A stretch of 64,000 nt of DNA from Drosophila pseudoobscura (lineage: Eukaryota; Arthropoda; Insecta; Diptera; Drosophilidae): NCBI RefSeq assembly GCF_009870125.1, contig NC_046679.1, forward strand, positions 29,202,001 through 29,266,000. Direction: 5' to 3'. A program made the position numbers and the translations under genes. Of the stretch, positions 1-11,984 are shown piece after piece. Position 1 is the first letter of the stretch; every line of letters starts with the position of its first letter. The notes beneath the pieces are model-generated. The model was given only the letters and a program-made list of their open reading frames with translations. It was not told the origin of the DNA and did no database searches.

Positions 1-655
1 TCTAAAAAGTTCTGTAGGCGTTTGCAGTCATTTTTTTATATTTTATTAAATAAAAATATTCTTTAAATTCATTTATAATGCTTTTTAATGGGTTTTAAGA
101 GTTTTATTTATTATTAATTTTTTCTTTTATTAAATAAAATTAATTTATAAATTTATTTTTATTATTATATGAACTAAAAAATGTTTATTTGGGTTTTTGA
201 ATATTTTATTATTTAACAAAAATAAATTATATTTATTATTTTTATTATATAAACTATAACAACTTTTTAAGGGGTTTCAAGAACCCTATTTTGTAATATT
301 TTTTTTATTTTTTATGAACTTGAAAAAATTGTTAAGTGTTTTAAAGAGTTTATTTATTTAATAATTTAAGTTTTTATTAAATTAATATAAAAAATTAAAA
401 ATAAAAAAATTTCGATAAACCCTCATAAACATTTTATAGTTTTATTTTTTTTTTTTATTTTAAAAAATAAAATAAATAAAATAAAATAAAAAGAATTAAA
501 AACCTGTCCAATAATAATATTATTATTTATTTGTTGTATTATATGAACTTGAAAAAGTTGTTAAGTGTTTTAAAGAGTTTATTTATTTAATAATTTAAGT
601 TTTTATTAAATTAATATAAAATATTTTATATATTATTATTTTTATTATTTAAGTA
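1..655. repeat. AT-rich island with an internal 79-bp duplication
   Basis: The stretch is composed almost only of A and T, in runs such as TTTATTATTA, and has no coding potential. It contains two nearly identical copies of a segment beginning ATGAACTTGAAAAA, at about 314-392 and 543-621. They differ at about one position and are offset by 229 bp. The near identity suggests a recent local duplication. Confidence 0.75.
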
Positions 656-2179
656 TTGTTTAACTTTTCTCTCTCAAAAAAATATTTCCACTTCATTCTC
701 CATCCCAAAAATCCTCACGAGTGTATCCGCACTTCGTTCTCTCCAAAGAGCATCTGCACTTCGTTCTCTCTCTTCACAGAGCATTCCCCCTTTCGTTCTC
801 TCTCTCTCTCTCCAAAGAGCATCTCCCGTTCGTCTCAAACAGCAGTTGAATGAAATTTTTTCTTGTTTTTAGCTACGCTTAATGCATTCGTCGAAATCTA
901 GTTAGTTGCCTGTTTCTGCCACTGCTGCTCCTTGCACCCATTTGCCCCGGTTGGAGTCAGAAATAGGATCAGAGGGAGATGGAGATGGAGAGAGGTCCTG
1001 CAGCAGCAGGAGTCGCTTTGGTGCACCTTTAAGCAAATTCAAACTCGATTTGCACTCAAACTAAATGTGTTTACTTTTCACTCGCAGGCAAAAACTATTT
1101 ACTACACGACTCCCCCCGTCCCCAGTCGTTCGCTGCTGCTGCTGCTGCTTTTGCTGCCTTTGCTGGATGGGGCATGCAACCTTGCCAGCGGCTTAGTTAT
1201 TTACATTTAGCAGCACGGCAGGGGCTAAGGCGCCTGCCAGTGCAACATTTCCCACTCAATTATCAACAAATGTGCACCATTTCGTGCACTTTTCAACGCT
1301 GCCAGGCATCGGGCAGATACTTAGAGAGAAAAAAAAACACACCCAAAAAAATAAATAGACATTTCTGTACGGGGGTGGGGGGGTAAAGCCATCAATCGCA
1401 CCCAGGCAAAGTAACTGTTTTGTGCATCCCCAATCCACCTGACTGGAAAATTTCCATTGTAAATAAACTGCAAGTAAAAGAAAACGAAACTTTTCCTTAC
1501 TGTTCCGCAGAGTCTTCAATTAAATCGATTAATTTGCGATACAGACAAAAGGAGCAAAACTTTGGCATTGCACACAAAAAAAAAAAAACAAAATAAAAAC
1601 AAAATCTCTAGAGATAAATGGCTGCAGTTTGGGGTCTCTCTCCATCTCTCTCTCTCCCTCTCTTGATTAGCAGTCGAACGCCTGGGCCTTCGGCAGAGAG
1701 AACGGAGAACGGAGCACAGAATAGAGAACATTTTAAATGTTGTTTTTCTTCCAAAAGAGAACGAATAGTTTCCCCATTGTCTGTCCCGTCTGTCCCGTCC
1801 GTCCATCTGTCTGTCACTTTGTTTGTCTTGTGCAAAAGTTTGTTTATTTAGCAAAATTGGATGTTCCAATGGGCATAGCATAGCATAGTGGGTGGGGGAG
1901 GAAGTGGAGGAGGAGGAGGAGGAGCTGTGGAGTTGTTTAATTGCCATTCAGCGAGCGGCAGTGACAAGGCATTTGCTCCAAGGAAATTGATATCAAGATA
2001 ACACAGTGCTGCCACCCTGCCACCCCGCCACCCTGCCAATGATTGCAATCCGCTGCAGATGTAACGGAAGCAGAAAAGTCCTTCAATTTTTTGGCAAATA
2101 CTCGTTCAATAATAGAAAGAGAGCTGCTGACCTGAAAAGCAGCTCTAACAGAGCAAGAGCGCTGTTAAGACCTCTCTTT
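656..2179. other. Gene-less non-coding stretch
   Basis: No reading frame here resembles a known protein. The sequence is ordinary fly intergenic or intronic DNA with CT/GA runs (about 796-815 and 1640-1665), a GCT run near 1132-1150 and a GGA run near 1900-1923. Near 2015-2038 there are three close repeats of the kind CCACCCTGCCA. Confidence 0.6.
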
Positions 2180-2715
2180 CACAGACTGTTACTGGTACCT
2201 GTTAGCACTATGTTAAAGCACTCTGACACTGGCACTCGGGAATTCCGACGATCACTTCGGCAGCGCGTCGCAGCAGCGTTGCCGCCACGAGCAGAGTGCA
2301 GACCGAACGACGCCGCCACGAGCATCGCTGCCAGCAAAAGCGAGCCAGCAATACAACAACAAAATAGCTGTGTGCTTTATTTTGCTTTGAATTCTGCCTC
2401 CCGAATAGCCGAAGTTATCTGCCGACAGATCAGCCGCCAGCAGCCGAAACCAATGCAAATTGCAACAACAATTTTTTCATAGTTTTTTTCACCGTCGCCT
2501 TCGCCTGGCAAGGCAGAGGAATAGCCGCTGCCATAAAGTATTGTGTTTATTTGTCTGCGGCCCCGTAAAGTATGGCATTTTTCTGTATTGAGCGCAGCGT
2601 CGGCAGAGGAATTGCAATAACAAATTCTCGCCTTCGGAGACGTGAATGGACATATGTACAAGGGCTTGGCATGGCAGAGGCAGCGGCAGCGGCAGCGACA
2701 GAGAATTTCTCGTTT
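2180..2715 (-). repeat. Dispersed 0.5-kb repeat, copy 1
   Basis: This is the first of six related segments in the window. Diagnostic blocks in order on the plus strand are GCACTCGG, GCAGCGCGTCGCAGCAGCG, CCACGAGCAGAGTGCAGACC, TTATCTGCCGACAGATCAGC, GCAACAACAAT, CCTGGCAAGGCAGAGGAATA, AAAGTATTGTGTTTATTTG and AAGGGCTTGGCATGG. Copies 3, 5 and 6 read in the same direction, and copies 2 and 4 are inverted. I assign '-' to this direction because the open reading frames shared among copies read on the other strand. It does not match a transposon family I can name. Confidence 0.85.
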
Positions 2716-4011
2716 CAGGTGTCTTTGCGTGTCTTTTCTTGAGAGAACTACGACTCGGAGGCCATCCCAGTACATCGTTTAATGGCATCCTAGTTCAAAA
2801 TCTTCCCTAAACATTAGTCTCTGCCTGATTATTCACACAAGAAAACCTGTGTTCCTGTTCCGTGAAGCACACTTCAATTACAAATCCAAACATTAATTCA
2901 TTTTCAGCTGCAAGTAAACCATTGATTCCATTTGTCCTGGTACCACCGCCATATTTATTGTCCCTCTTGTAAGTGAAAAACTAGGGGAGGGGTGGGGGGG
3001 TACTGGAAAATCCCTTCCGTTTATGTTTGCCGCCTGGTCAGGCAATAAATATTTTATGCATTGACACTTTTTTGGCACTAAGCCAATAATACGCACACAC
3101 ACACACACACAGACGACAATGACTCATTGTTGTTGTTGTTGCTGTTGTGTTGCACACTGCAAATAAATTAAATGCAGTGCAGTGCAGTGTTGCTGCTGCT
3201 GTTGTTGTTGTTGTTGTAACAAATGACAGTGTTGCAATTTGTAAAAGCTAATCACAGATGGAATGATGGGGGGGGGGGGGGGGGGATTGCTGGAGACTCA
3301 CGATGGTCGATGGCCACGCGGGCAATAATCAAAAGCTTTCATGCGCATTACCAATACAATTAGCCGCATTCAAAGCCTGCAATTGTATTAGTGTGCAGGC
3401 AGTACGTGGCAGGAAGGGGGAAGGGGGGGGGGGGGGACACAACATCGATGGGAAAGTTTTAAGTGGCGCCACATTGCAAGCAGCGCATTTCGGGGCGGGG
3501 GTCCGAGTCCGAGAGCCCCAACAGTGCACAAATGCAGTTAATTTTGCATTTTGTTTGCCACAAATTGTTGTTCGGAGAGAGAGAGAGAGTGTGTGGCACG
3601 AGGCAGATAGCCTACTTTGACTGTTAATCTGTTGGGGCACTTGCAAATTTATGGCAATTGCTTTGATAAATGCCCCCGGAGCCAGCGTGCCACAAACACA
3701 CAGAGAGAGAGAGAGAGCAATGGAGAACAAGTGAAAGCAATATAAATTGACAAATGTGCCGAGGACACGAGGACAGCAGCAGAAAGGACAAAAGTCCCGC
3801 CGCACTGTCTCCCTCTCTCTCTGTCCCCCTCTAACTCCCTGATAGATTATCCTCCTGCCAATCTTTTCCAGTTTTGCCGTTGATTTCTGGCCTCTAGTTT
3901 TAATTAAAATGAAACATTTTCTGGCGGGGAATGCATATAATTAAAATGCTTATAATTATAAAAAGATGAAATAGAAATGTAAAAGAAGGTCCTTTTAGGA
4001 TTTACCCAAAG

Positions 4012-4042
<31 letters not shown>

Positions 4043-4489
4043 CATTTCAATTTACTTAAATGGCACAAATAACCCAAAGAACAAATGTGGCCGAGACCGA
4101 ACCCGAAAATAAAATGAAAATTTGTAGCTCTCACATGTGGAAAACCCTCAAAAAAAAAAAAAAACAAAAAGGAAAACCAGAAGCACAAAAAAAAGGTAAA
4201 ATCATGTAGCCCAACATAATTTAGATTCAAGTTCAGAGGGGGTGGGGGTTGGGGCTGGTACACAAGCACTAATCTCATCTTTAACCCACAAATGAAAAGG
4301 AAATTCGAGGCGGTTTCGAGGATTGAGACGAATAGCAGTTGCCCTATGAAATTATGGCAGAGGAGCAAGCAAAAGCTGGGGGAATAATCTTTTAGAAATT
4401 TTAAGAAAAATTATCTTATTGAAAATCCATCACTTGGGCAAGGGAGAGTACAAGAAGATTTGTAGGAGGTAAACGGCTCGATTGGTTGG
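2716..4489. other. Gene-less stretch with homopolymer and microsatellite tracts
   Basis: No gene is recognisable. Notable simple sequence includes an 18-G run at 3268-3285, a 14-G run at 3423-3436, a CA run near 3091-3110, TTG/CTG repeats at 3128-3147 and 3191-3217, and GA runs near 3576-3589 and 4018-4042. Confidence 0.6.
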
Positions 4490-5045
4490 AAACGGACCTC
4501 TAACGAACGTGAAACGAACCTCAAACGAACCGTAAGCGGACCTTAAACGAACCCCAGAGGAATCTAAAACTAACCAAAAACGAATCTCAAACGAACCTCA
4601 AACGAACCTCAAGCGAATCTCAAGCGAGCCTGAAACGATCGTCAAGAGAACTTCAAACGAGCCTCAAGCGATCTGCAATTGAAACTCAAACGAACCTCAA
4701 TCGATGCTCCAACGAACCCCAAACGAACCTTTAACCAACCCCATACGAATCTTAAACGCAGCTCAAACGAGCCTAAAATGAACATCAAACGAACCTCAAA
4801 TGAGACCCAAACGAGCCTCAAGCGAACCTCAAACGAACCTCTAACCAACCCCATACGAATCTCAAACGAACCTCAAACGAGCCTCAAGCGACCATCAAAC
4901 GAGCCTCAAGCGAACCTCAAACGAACCTCAAACGAACCTCAAACGAACCTCAAACGAACCTCAAACGAACCTCAAACGAACCTCAAACGAACCTCAAATG
5001 AGACCCAAACGAACCTCAATCGATAGAACCTCAAGCGGACGAACC
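4490..5045. repeat. 11-bp minisatellite (core CCTCAAACGAA)
   Basis: About 50 degenerate units of an 11-bp core, CCTCAAACGAA, run head to tail. The most perfect stretch is at about 4910-4995, and variants (GAGCCTCAAGCG, CCCCATACGAA) flank it. Because 11 is not a multiple of three, three units make an 11-codon period. Long frames therefore stay open on both strands (for example plus 4679-5026 and minus 4642-4854). I read these as by-products of the repeat, not as a gene. Confidence 0.9.
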
Positions 5046-7746
5046 AATCAGTTCCTAGGGGCCCGAAGATCATCGATAGCGTCTCATAGACGAAGCTACG
5101 CATCGCGGTTTGATCGGAAAACGAAAGATGTTGGCTCTGGCTGGTTTGAGCCCCGAAATGTAGGCAAAGCGGTAGGCTGTAGGCTGATCAAGCGTTCAAA
5201 CAGGTTCCAACAGGTTCGATCAAACTCAAGGCCGTTCTAGAAGTATTCCCATTGATTCTTCTTCATTTCTTGGCCTCAAGCTTTCCACCATTCTCCCTGC
5301 TGCTTGCGAGGCAAGCTCCACCACCGAACCAATAAGCTCGACGAAAATTGAATTGTTTCAGTGGTCGGGCAGCAGCGGCAAATACATGCACATAAGTATA
5401 TAAAATTTATGAAATAAGACCCATTAAATCACCTCCAGTCGAAATAACAACAAATATGGCATAAAGCTTGTTTGTTAGACACACACACACACACTGGACC
5501 ACAGGACCTCCGGCCCCCAGCAGGACCCCTTGGAACGGAACAGAAGAAGAAAATAAAAGTATGCTAACATAAAAATCAACAAGAAAACCCCAAAGAGAGA
5601 AGGCGCACACACACACATGCCACGCCTCCTCTCGGCCACAGCTGGTGCGGCGCTCCTGCGATGTGGATGTGGCAGTGAAAGTGGGAAAACGTGGCACGAA
5701 AATCTTTTGGCACACACCACACACTGCACGAAAACTACCACAAAACTTGACCCGAAAACTACAATGCAGGCCAAAGGACACATAATCCTTGGCGGCAGGA
5801 CGAATGAGACGAGACGAGCCGAGACGAGACGGCGGAGAGTTCATATTTTATGCGGCCTGGACGGGGCACATGTTTAAATTAACATAAAGCGAAATTGAGG
5901 CAGGAAAAAATGAGAAAAAAATGTTGAATTTTATATGTCAAAAATTTTTCTCTGCAGAAAAACATGCAAAAAGGAAAAAGGATTTTCCAAAGCGGACTTT
6001 TTTTTTTTTTTGGGTCACATAACTGTGCATGGCATAATAATGATGCGTGCCCCCGAATGGGGTGTGGCACCTGCCACCTGCGTCGTCCACATAATGTCCT
6101 TTCGGACGCCGCTCAAATAAAGTGGAAAGTCGATAAAACGACCGAGAGAGAGAGAGAGGGAGAGAGAGAGGGAGAGTGAAATCAAGGCGTGTGTATGTGT
6201 GCGTGGCACGGAAATCCGATTGGAAATGCATATCCCACTCAAAGGGAAAAGATTTGCGAGAGAAGAGACAGAGAGAGAGACACTGAATGAATGAATGAAT
6301 GATCTGGATGATTCACACTGAGAGAATAAGAGTACACTGAGAGAGAGAGAGAGACTCCCCCCACTCGCATCTCGTGATTTATTCAATCATCGACTGTCCC
6401 TGACCTTTTCCTGGGCTTCGGGTCAGATATAATGCCGCCCAAAGTCTTATTACATCCCACCCAAATAATTTCAAAATGGCCCCAAAAGGCTGGCGACATC
6501 CGACTTAGCCGCAGACTCTGTCAAAGTATCTGTGTGTATTGGAATTTCTCTTTTGATTAGAAGCGCTTGAGCGACGTGCTCCCATCCCTTCGTTACTTTT
6601 TTTTTTTTTGCCCAATTTCCTGGGTGAAAAATTGTTTGTGGATAATTTCGGGTGCGGTTGTCCCCCCCTTTTTTTCGCTGTGCGCTTCATTGAAGGCCCT
6701 CTCATTTGTGATTCACTTTCAATGTCCTATTTATTTGCAATTTGAGGACTGGCTTTGATTTAAGGATTACCCTTGGAAATGCCCCAACAAATGAGAGAGA
6801 GAAAGAGTGGGGTTGAAAAAATCCCATAAATGTTAATTGCATTGTTCATCGTCGCTCTCTGATCTGTCGACCGACAGGCCTGGCCCCGACAATTACGAGT
6901 ATGTGCTCCACACACACACACAAACACACACACACAGGACAATAACTGGGGGACTGGATGGAGTCCCCCCCATCCCAAAAGTTGAGGCCAAAGAATTTTT
7001 CGGCCAGGACATCAAATTCATTAGAAACTGAGTGCGAGTGCGAGTGCGAGTCCTGTGTCTGTTGCTTTCTGGCTTCTGCATGCAAAACGATGTTTTAATA
7101 TGAAATTAGTTGAGTCCTTTGGTTTTTGGGTCTGCTACGGTGCGTACTCAGGACTCCAGGACTCTCTCTCTCTCTCTCTCTCTCTGTCTCGCTCTGGCAG
7201 AAGTAAAACAAATACAAATTGCTTGCAATGTACTTATTTGGTCAACAAATGACAGGACATTCGCAGCGGAAAGGAGAGAACGGTAAGGCACGGCACTGCA
7301 CGGCACGGCACGGCACTGAGAACGTATGGCCAACATTAACACAACATTGCCAGGACGACGACTGTCGACTGTCGACTGTCGACTGTTGACTTACGCAACA
7401 CAAGAACAACAGCTACAGGACCCACTGCCAAACGTAAAAGGATCAAAGGAAAGGGAAAACTGTAACTGTAACTAAAACTAAAGCTGGAAGATGGTAGATG
7501 GTAGATGGAGCCCCAGCGGAAGTCCTTTGGGGGCCCATTGAAGATGGAAGCTGCGGGAGTGGGCGCCACAACAATTAAGACAAAGTGCAAATGTTTGTTT
7601 CATTGACTTTTTAAATGGAAATGGGACCCAGACTTAAGCAGAGGTTTTTTTTTTTGTGGGGAGGGGCGCTTAACGAGGAGGCAGGGGCAGAAAAATAGCA
7701 AATAGATTTATCAGGAATCCAAAGAAATATGTGGAAATCCAAAGAA
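5046..7746. other. Gene-less stretch rich in short tandem repeats
   Basis: No supported gene. There are GA runs at 6145-6178, 6269-6281 and 6340-6353, a GAAT run at 6284-6302, CA runs at 6911-6936, a CT run at 7160-7190, a CACGGCACTG-type repeat near 7288-7318 and a GACTGTC repeat near 7361-7392. Confidence 0.55.
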
Positions 7747-8222
7747 AGCCACACTGGTAGAGAAAAATTACAGCAAAACGGAGCATTACCTGTTTTAATT
7801 AAGTAATTTCAAACAAAAGTTGTGGAAAAGGATATATTTAGAGCCTTGGGATTAATTTTTTGTAATATTGTGCCTGCTAAGCCACACTGGGAGAGAAATA
7901 CGGCAGCAAAATAGGGCATTACCTCTTTATCTTAAGTAATTTCAAACGAAAGATGTTGTAAAAGAAATATTTTGAAACCTGGGGATACATTATGAGTAAA
8001 ATTCTGCATGCTAAGCCACACTGCGAGAGAAAAAACCCCAGCAAAACAGGGTATTACCTTTTTTTCTTAAGTAATTTTAAGAAAAGATATTGTAAAAGTA
8101 ATATTTAGACCTTGGGGTTTCATTATGAGTAAAAATCTGACTGCTAAGCCACACTGGGAGAAAGAACAGATTATTGTCTTCTGCAAAACAGACCATTACC
8201 TTTTTTTCTTAAGAAATTTCTT
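7747..8222 (+). repeat. Tandem repeat with a 133-134 bp period, about 3.6 copies
   Basis: Four successive units start with AGCCACACTGG at 7747, 7880, 8014 and 8147, a spacing of 133, 134 and 133 bp. Each unit contains in order AGCCACACTG, GCAAAA, CATTACCT, TTAAGTAATTTC and a CTTGGGG/CTGGGG block, ending in GCTAAG. Units differ by substitutions and small indels, so the array is fairly old. No coding potential is seen. Confidence 0.92.
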
Positions 8223-9120
8223 TGGTACGCTATTTTCTGCACCAAAAAAAGATTGGTAGGTTTTTCAACAACTACTTTTTGTCGCACTCCATTTAAAAAT
8301 CTTTCATTTCATTGCCTTTTGGTACATTTTTTGGATAGAACTATTTTCGTGCCCACGATATTCTTTAGAAAAATGTTTCTTTAGCCAATTGGCGGCCCCT
8401 CCCTCCACATTCAGCAATGATTTGACATGCGGCAGGCAGGAAGGCAGTCAGGCAGTCTCTGGCCTGGTAACTTTTTCAACTGTCAATTAAAACCGAAACT
8501 AATTAAACTTTGCAACACTGGCTGGCGCAGACGAGAGAGAGAGAGGGAGAGAGAGAGAGGGACGCGTAATTAATCGACACATACAATATCCCAGGCACAG
8601 GCCGCAAAAACGCCCACGAAAAACGGCAAAAAGCGAACAGCAAGAGAGAGTGGGGGAGGGAGAGAGGTGTATGTAGGCAATGCTAATGCAACAAACGCTT
8701 AAAGTTTAATTAAACTTTTGGCCACAAACAAAACAAAAGAGTCATGCCGCGGCGCCAATGGAACGATGACGACAATTATTAATCAATTTGGTGATTTTTC
8801 GTTGAGCAACAACAACAGCAACAACAATGGGGAAAAAGGATTTAACCAAACAAAAAACTTCCGTGTGGCAAACAAAATTATATCCGCTTTTCCTTTTGTT
8901 TGCGAGTCGCAAAACCCGAAAACCCACAAAAAACGGAGGCAGAAGAAAGCACATTGTCATCATTCGGTGTGGGGCGGGGCGCTGTTTCCAGGGCAAGTAC
9001 ATAAATGACACAAAAAGTAAAGAATGGGTGCTGGCAACGGTACACGACTAGAGGGTACTCATTATTTGTTTACTTTAAAGAATATTCAACCTAAAAGAAG
9101 AATACCTGATAGATTGGCTG
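8223..9120. other. Gene-less stretch
   Basis: I see no gene. A GA tract lies at 8534-8561 and another near 8643-8666. A CAACAACAGCAACAACAA run lies at 8808-8827. Confidence 0.5.
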
Positions 9121-9676
9121 CTATTCTCTGCCGCTGCCCTGCCAAGCCCTTGCATGTCCATTCACGTCTCAAAAGGCGAGAATTTGTTATTGCAATTCCT
9201 CTGCCGACGCTGCTGATCTGTCGCTGCCCTCAATACAGACAAATGCCATACTTAACGGGGCCGCAGACAAATAAACACAATACTTTATGGCGGCGGTAGC
9301 GGCTATTCCTCTGCCTTGCCAGCCGAAAGAGACGGTGAAAAGAAACAATGGAAAGTTTGTTGTTGGAATTTACATTGGTTTCGGCTGCTGGCAGGTGATC
9401 TGTCGGCAGATAACTTCGGCTATTCGGCAGGCAGAATGCAAAGCAAAAAAAAGCACACTGCGTTTTTGTTGTTGTATTGCTGGCTCGCTTTCGCTGGCAG
9501 CGATGCTCGTGGCGGCGTCGTTCGGTCTGCATTCTGCTCGTGGCGGCGACGCTGCTGCGACGCGCTGCCGAAGTGATCGTCGGAATCCCCGAAGAGTAAC
9601 CGAGTGCCAGTGCCAGAGCGCATTAACATTATGCTAACAGAAAGCGTTAAGCAATGCGGGTAACAGTCTGTTAACC
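9121..9676 (+). repeat. Dispersed 0.5-kb repeat, copy 2 (inverted relative to copy 1)
   Basis: This is the longest copy. It runs from CTCTGCCGCTGCC to AACAGTCTGTTAACC and has every diagnostic block of the family, including CCAAGCCCTTGCATG, ACACAATACTTTATGG, ATCTGTCGGCAGATAACTTC, GATGCTCGTGGCGG and ATTATGCTAACAG. Within it, 9287-9637 is an open frame of 116 codons starting at a true ATG. An aligned frame is open in copies 3 and 5. A second overlapping frame (9316-9576) is also shared, which weakens the coding case. Confidence 0.88.
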
Positions 9677-11984
9677 GAAAAGTACTGAGTATTTAAAAGA
9701 GTATATTAGGCTATTGGGTTGGTAAGTGAAATTTGCAAGTTTTTGTAAAATAAATACATATTTGTACTATAAATAATATACATGGCAAGCCAACGTTTGC
9801 CGGATCACCTAGTTTTTTAAATTATTTATATTTAATATAATATTTTATACTCTCCCAAGCATTAACACTTTAAGCCCCTTTCGACGCTTTGTTTAAAAAA
9901 ACCGGGAAATCCCTAAAAACAATACGGCGTCACTTCCGGTCGAGTATTAGCGGGCAGGCAGCAAGCGGAGGTATCACTGCATTGTCATGGAAGTGTGCCA
10001 GAGAGTGAGGGAGAGAGAGAGAGAGGGAGCTTAGTGGGGCTATCATTGTTTTGCTGTTGTTGTGTCACCCATTGTCTGGGCGTCATCATCATTAACGAGG
10101 GGGGTTGGGGCGGGTTGGTTCAGGGATTTGATCGATATACACCTTGGCCATAAGTCAGACCTCGAAGAATTTTAAATTTTTGACTAAGCCTCCCCTCAAC
10201 GGGGGACCGACGCCCCGCAGAAAATTAGATTAATGGACGAAGGGGGGGGCGGAGGCGCGATGCGAGGCGCAACACTCATTATGCGCCGCACGAGTTCGAT
10301 TTGATGCTCATTTACTTGTTTGTCTGTGTCTCCCCATGATTTTTCTTTAGCTGTTGGAGATTTTTCTTTCGTTTTTCCTCCCCCTCCCCCCCCCCCCCGC
10401 CACCCCATCTGTCTCTCTTTTGGCTCACCGCAATAATTGGAAAAGTTTTCATTTGAACGCCATCAACGACAGCGGCGGCAGCGGCAGCGGCGGCTCCACC
10501 ACCAACAACAACAAGTACAATGGGGCGTGTTACTACAACAACGCAAAATTGCGGTGGCTCCAACAACAACAACAACAACAACAGCCGAAGAAGCAGCAGC
10601 AGCAGTAGCAAAAAGTCATCAAAAGGCTACTAAAGGTTGACGCAGGCAATGGCCAGTGTCCCTCCCTTGAACATCAACCCCATCATCGTCCAGGTCCAAG
10701 GAGCACATCCTCCACCTCATTCCCTGTCCGGCAACTTTTTGCGGGCATCGCACGCTCTCATAGATTTGGCACGCAACGGACCACGAAAACGAAACGAAAA
10801 CACTTTACCCTCAGAGACCAAGGGGGTGGGAGAGAGGGGGATGGGGGGGGGGGGGGGGGGGCAGTCCCTGTCCAGGTCATGCTGAGGCAGTGGCAGCGGC
10901 AGCGGCAGATGCCTTTCCTGCTGTCCTGTCGGTGGCACTGCAGTTTGCCTACAATGATTCAAGTTTTCATTATCAGGTCCCCACTCTTCAACGGAGAAGT
11001 TTTTCGACGCTGCACCAGGAGCACCAGGAGCTGCAGCCGAAGCCGAGGCAAGGTCCAGGCAGCAGCCGTGGCACCAGTTAAATGTGAAAAGTTCCATTTC
11101 GTCTGGATTACGTCGTTTATCCTGGCAAACAGGCGGCAGTGGGGACACCCCCCACCCCACACCCACACTTTACACAGGATAATCATCCAGGCAGGCAGGC
11201 AGGACGGAAGGCAGGCAGTCGCTTTCGATCGCTCGCCAAATGCATTTTCGACGCGCTTCAAATGTGGCGCCACCGATGCCACACTCCACTTTCTCCACCA
11301 AGAAAACCAATGAAAATGTTTGTCCAGGCTACTGCCCACAATGGTCATGTGCGTGTGGGCGTGGCATTTGTTATAGCCAAATGCTAATGAAAAGTTGCTC
11401 GTTACCAGTTCTCTCCCGCACTCTCTCTGTGGCTTTGGGGATTTCTGGGTTTAGCTGGGCAAAAAAGATGAAGTTTCCCATTTGAATTTTCCCCCGACTG
11501 TGTTGCACTGGGCTAATTTTTGGGGCAAACAAACGGAGAGAGAGAGAGAGGGAGAGGAAGAGCGAGAGCGAGAGCAGTGCTTTTGCTGATTAACAAGTTC
11601 TGGCAACCATCGCCGCCAATATGGAATCCCAGACAAAAGATAAAACAACTTTCCTTCACAGTTGGAAAGGTTTGGAATCTGATTACAAAAGCGATTCGTT
11701 TTGTAGTGGGTTTGTATGAGGGATAGATGGAGGAATCCGGAGATACAATGTTGTCCAAAGGCTTTGATCCCTCAGCAGGCATCTGCTTCGCTCAATGATC
11801 GACCCCATGACAGGTCCGGCTTTGACTGTGATCGAGACAGGTGTTCTTTTGAGTAGCTCATAGCCCTAACCATACAGTATAACACCCTTTATAACAGTGT
11901 ATAACATACAACACATGCAAAGTGTTGCTTGAGCGGTAGCCGAACGCCAGAGCCGAAGACCCTGCGCCGTCGAACGCTTACGAT
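9677..11984. other. Gene-less stretch with trinucleotide repeats and a 19-G run
   Basis: No gene can be supported. Contents include a GGC/AGC run at 10469-10495, CAACAA runs at 10502-10515 and 10560-10582, a 12-C run near 10387-10398, a 19-G run at 10843-10861, GA tracts near 10010-10030 and 11537-11574, and CAGG tetranucleotides near 11189-11202. Several overlapping frames are open on both strands only because of these repeats. Confidence 0.55.

Noticed and set aside
4679..5026. A 115-codon frame with an 11-residue repeat
   Set aside because: It is fully explained by the 11-bp minisatellite, and the opposite strand is open as well.
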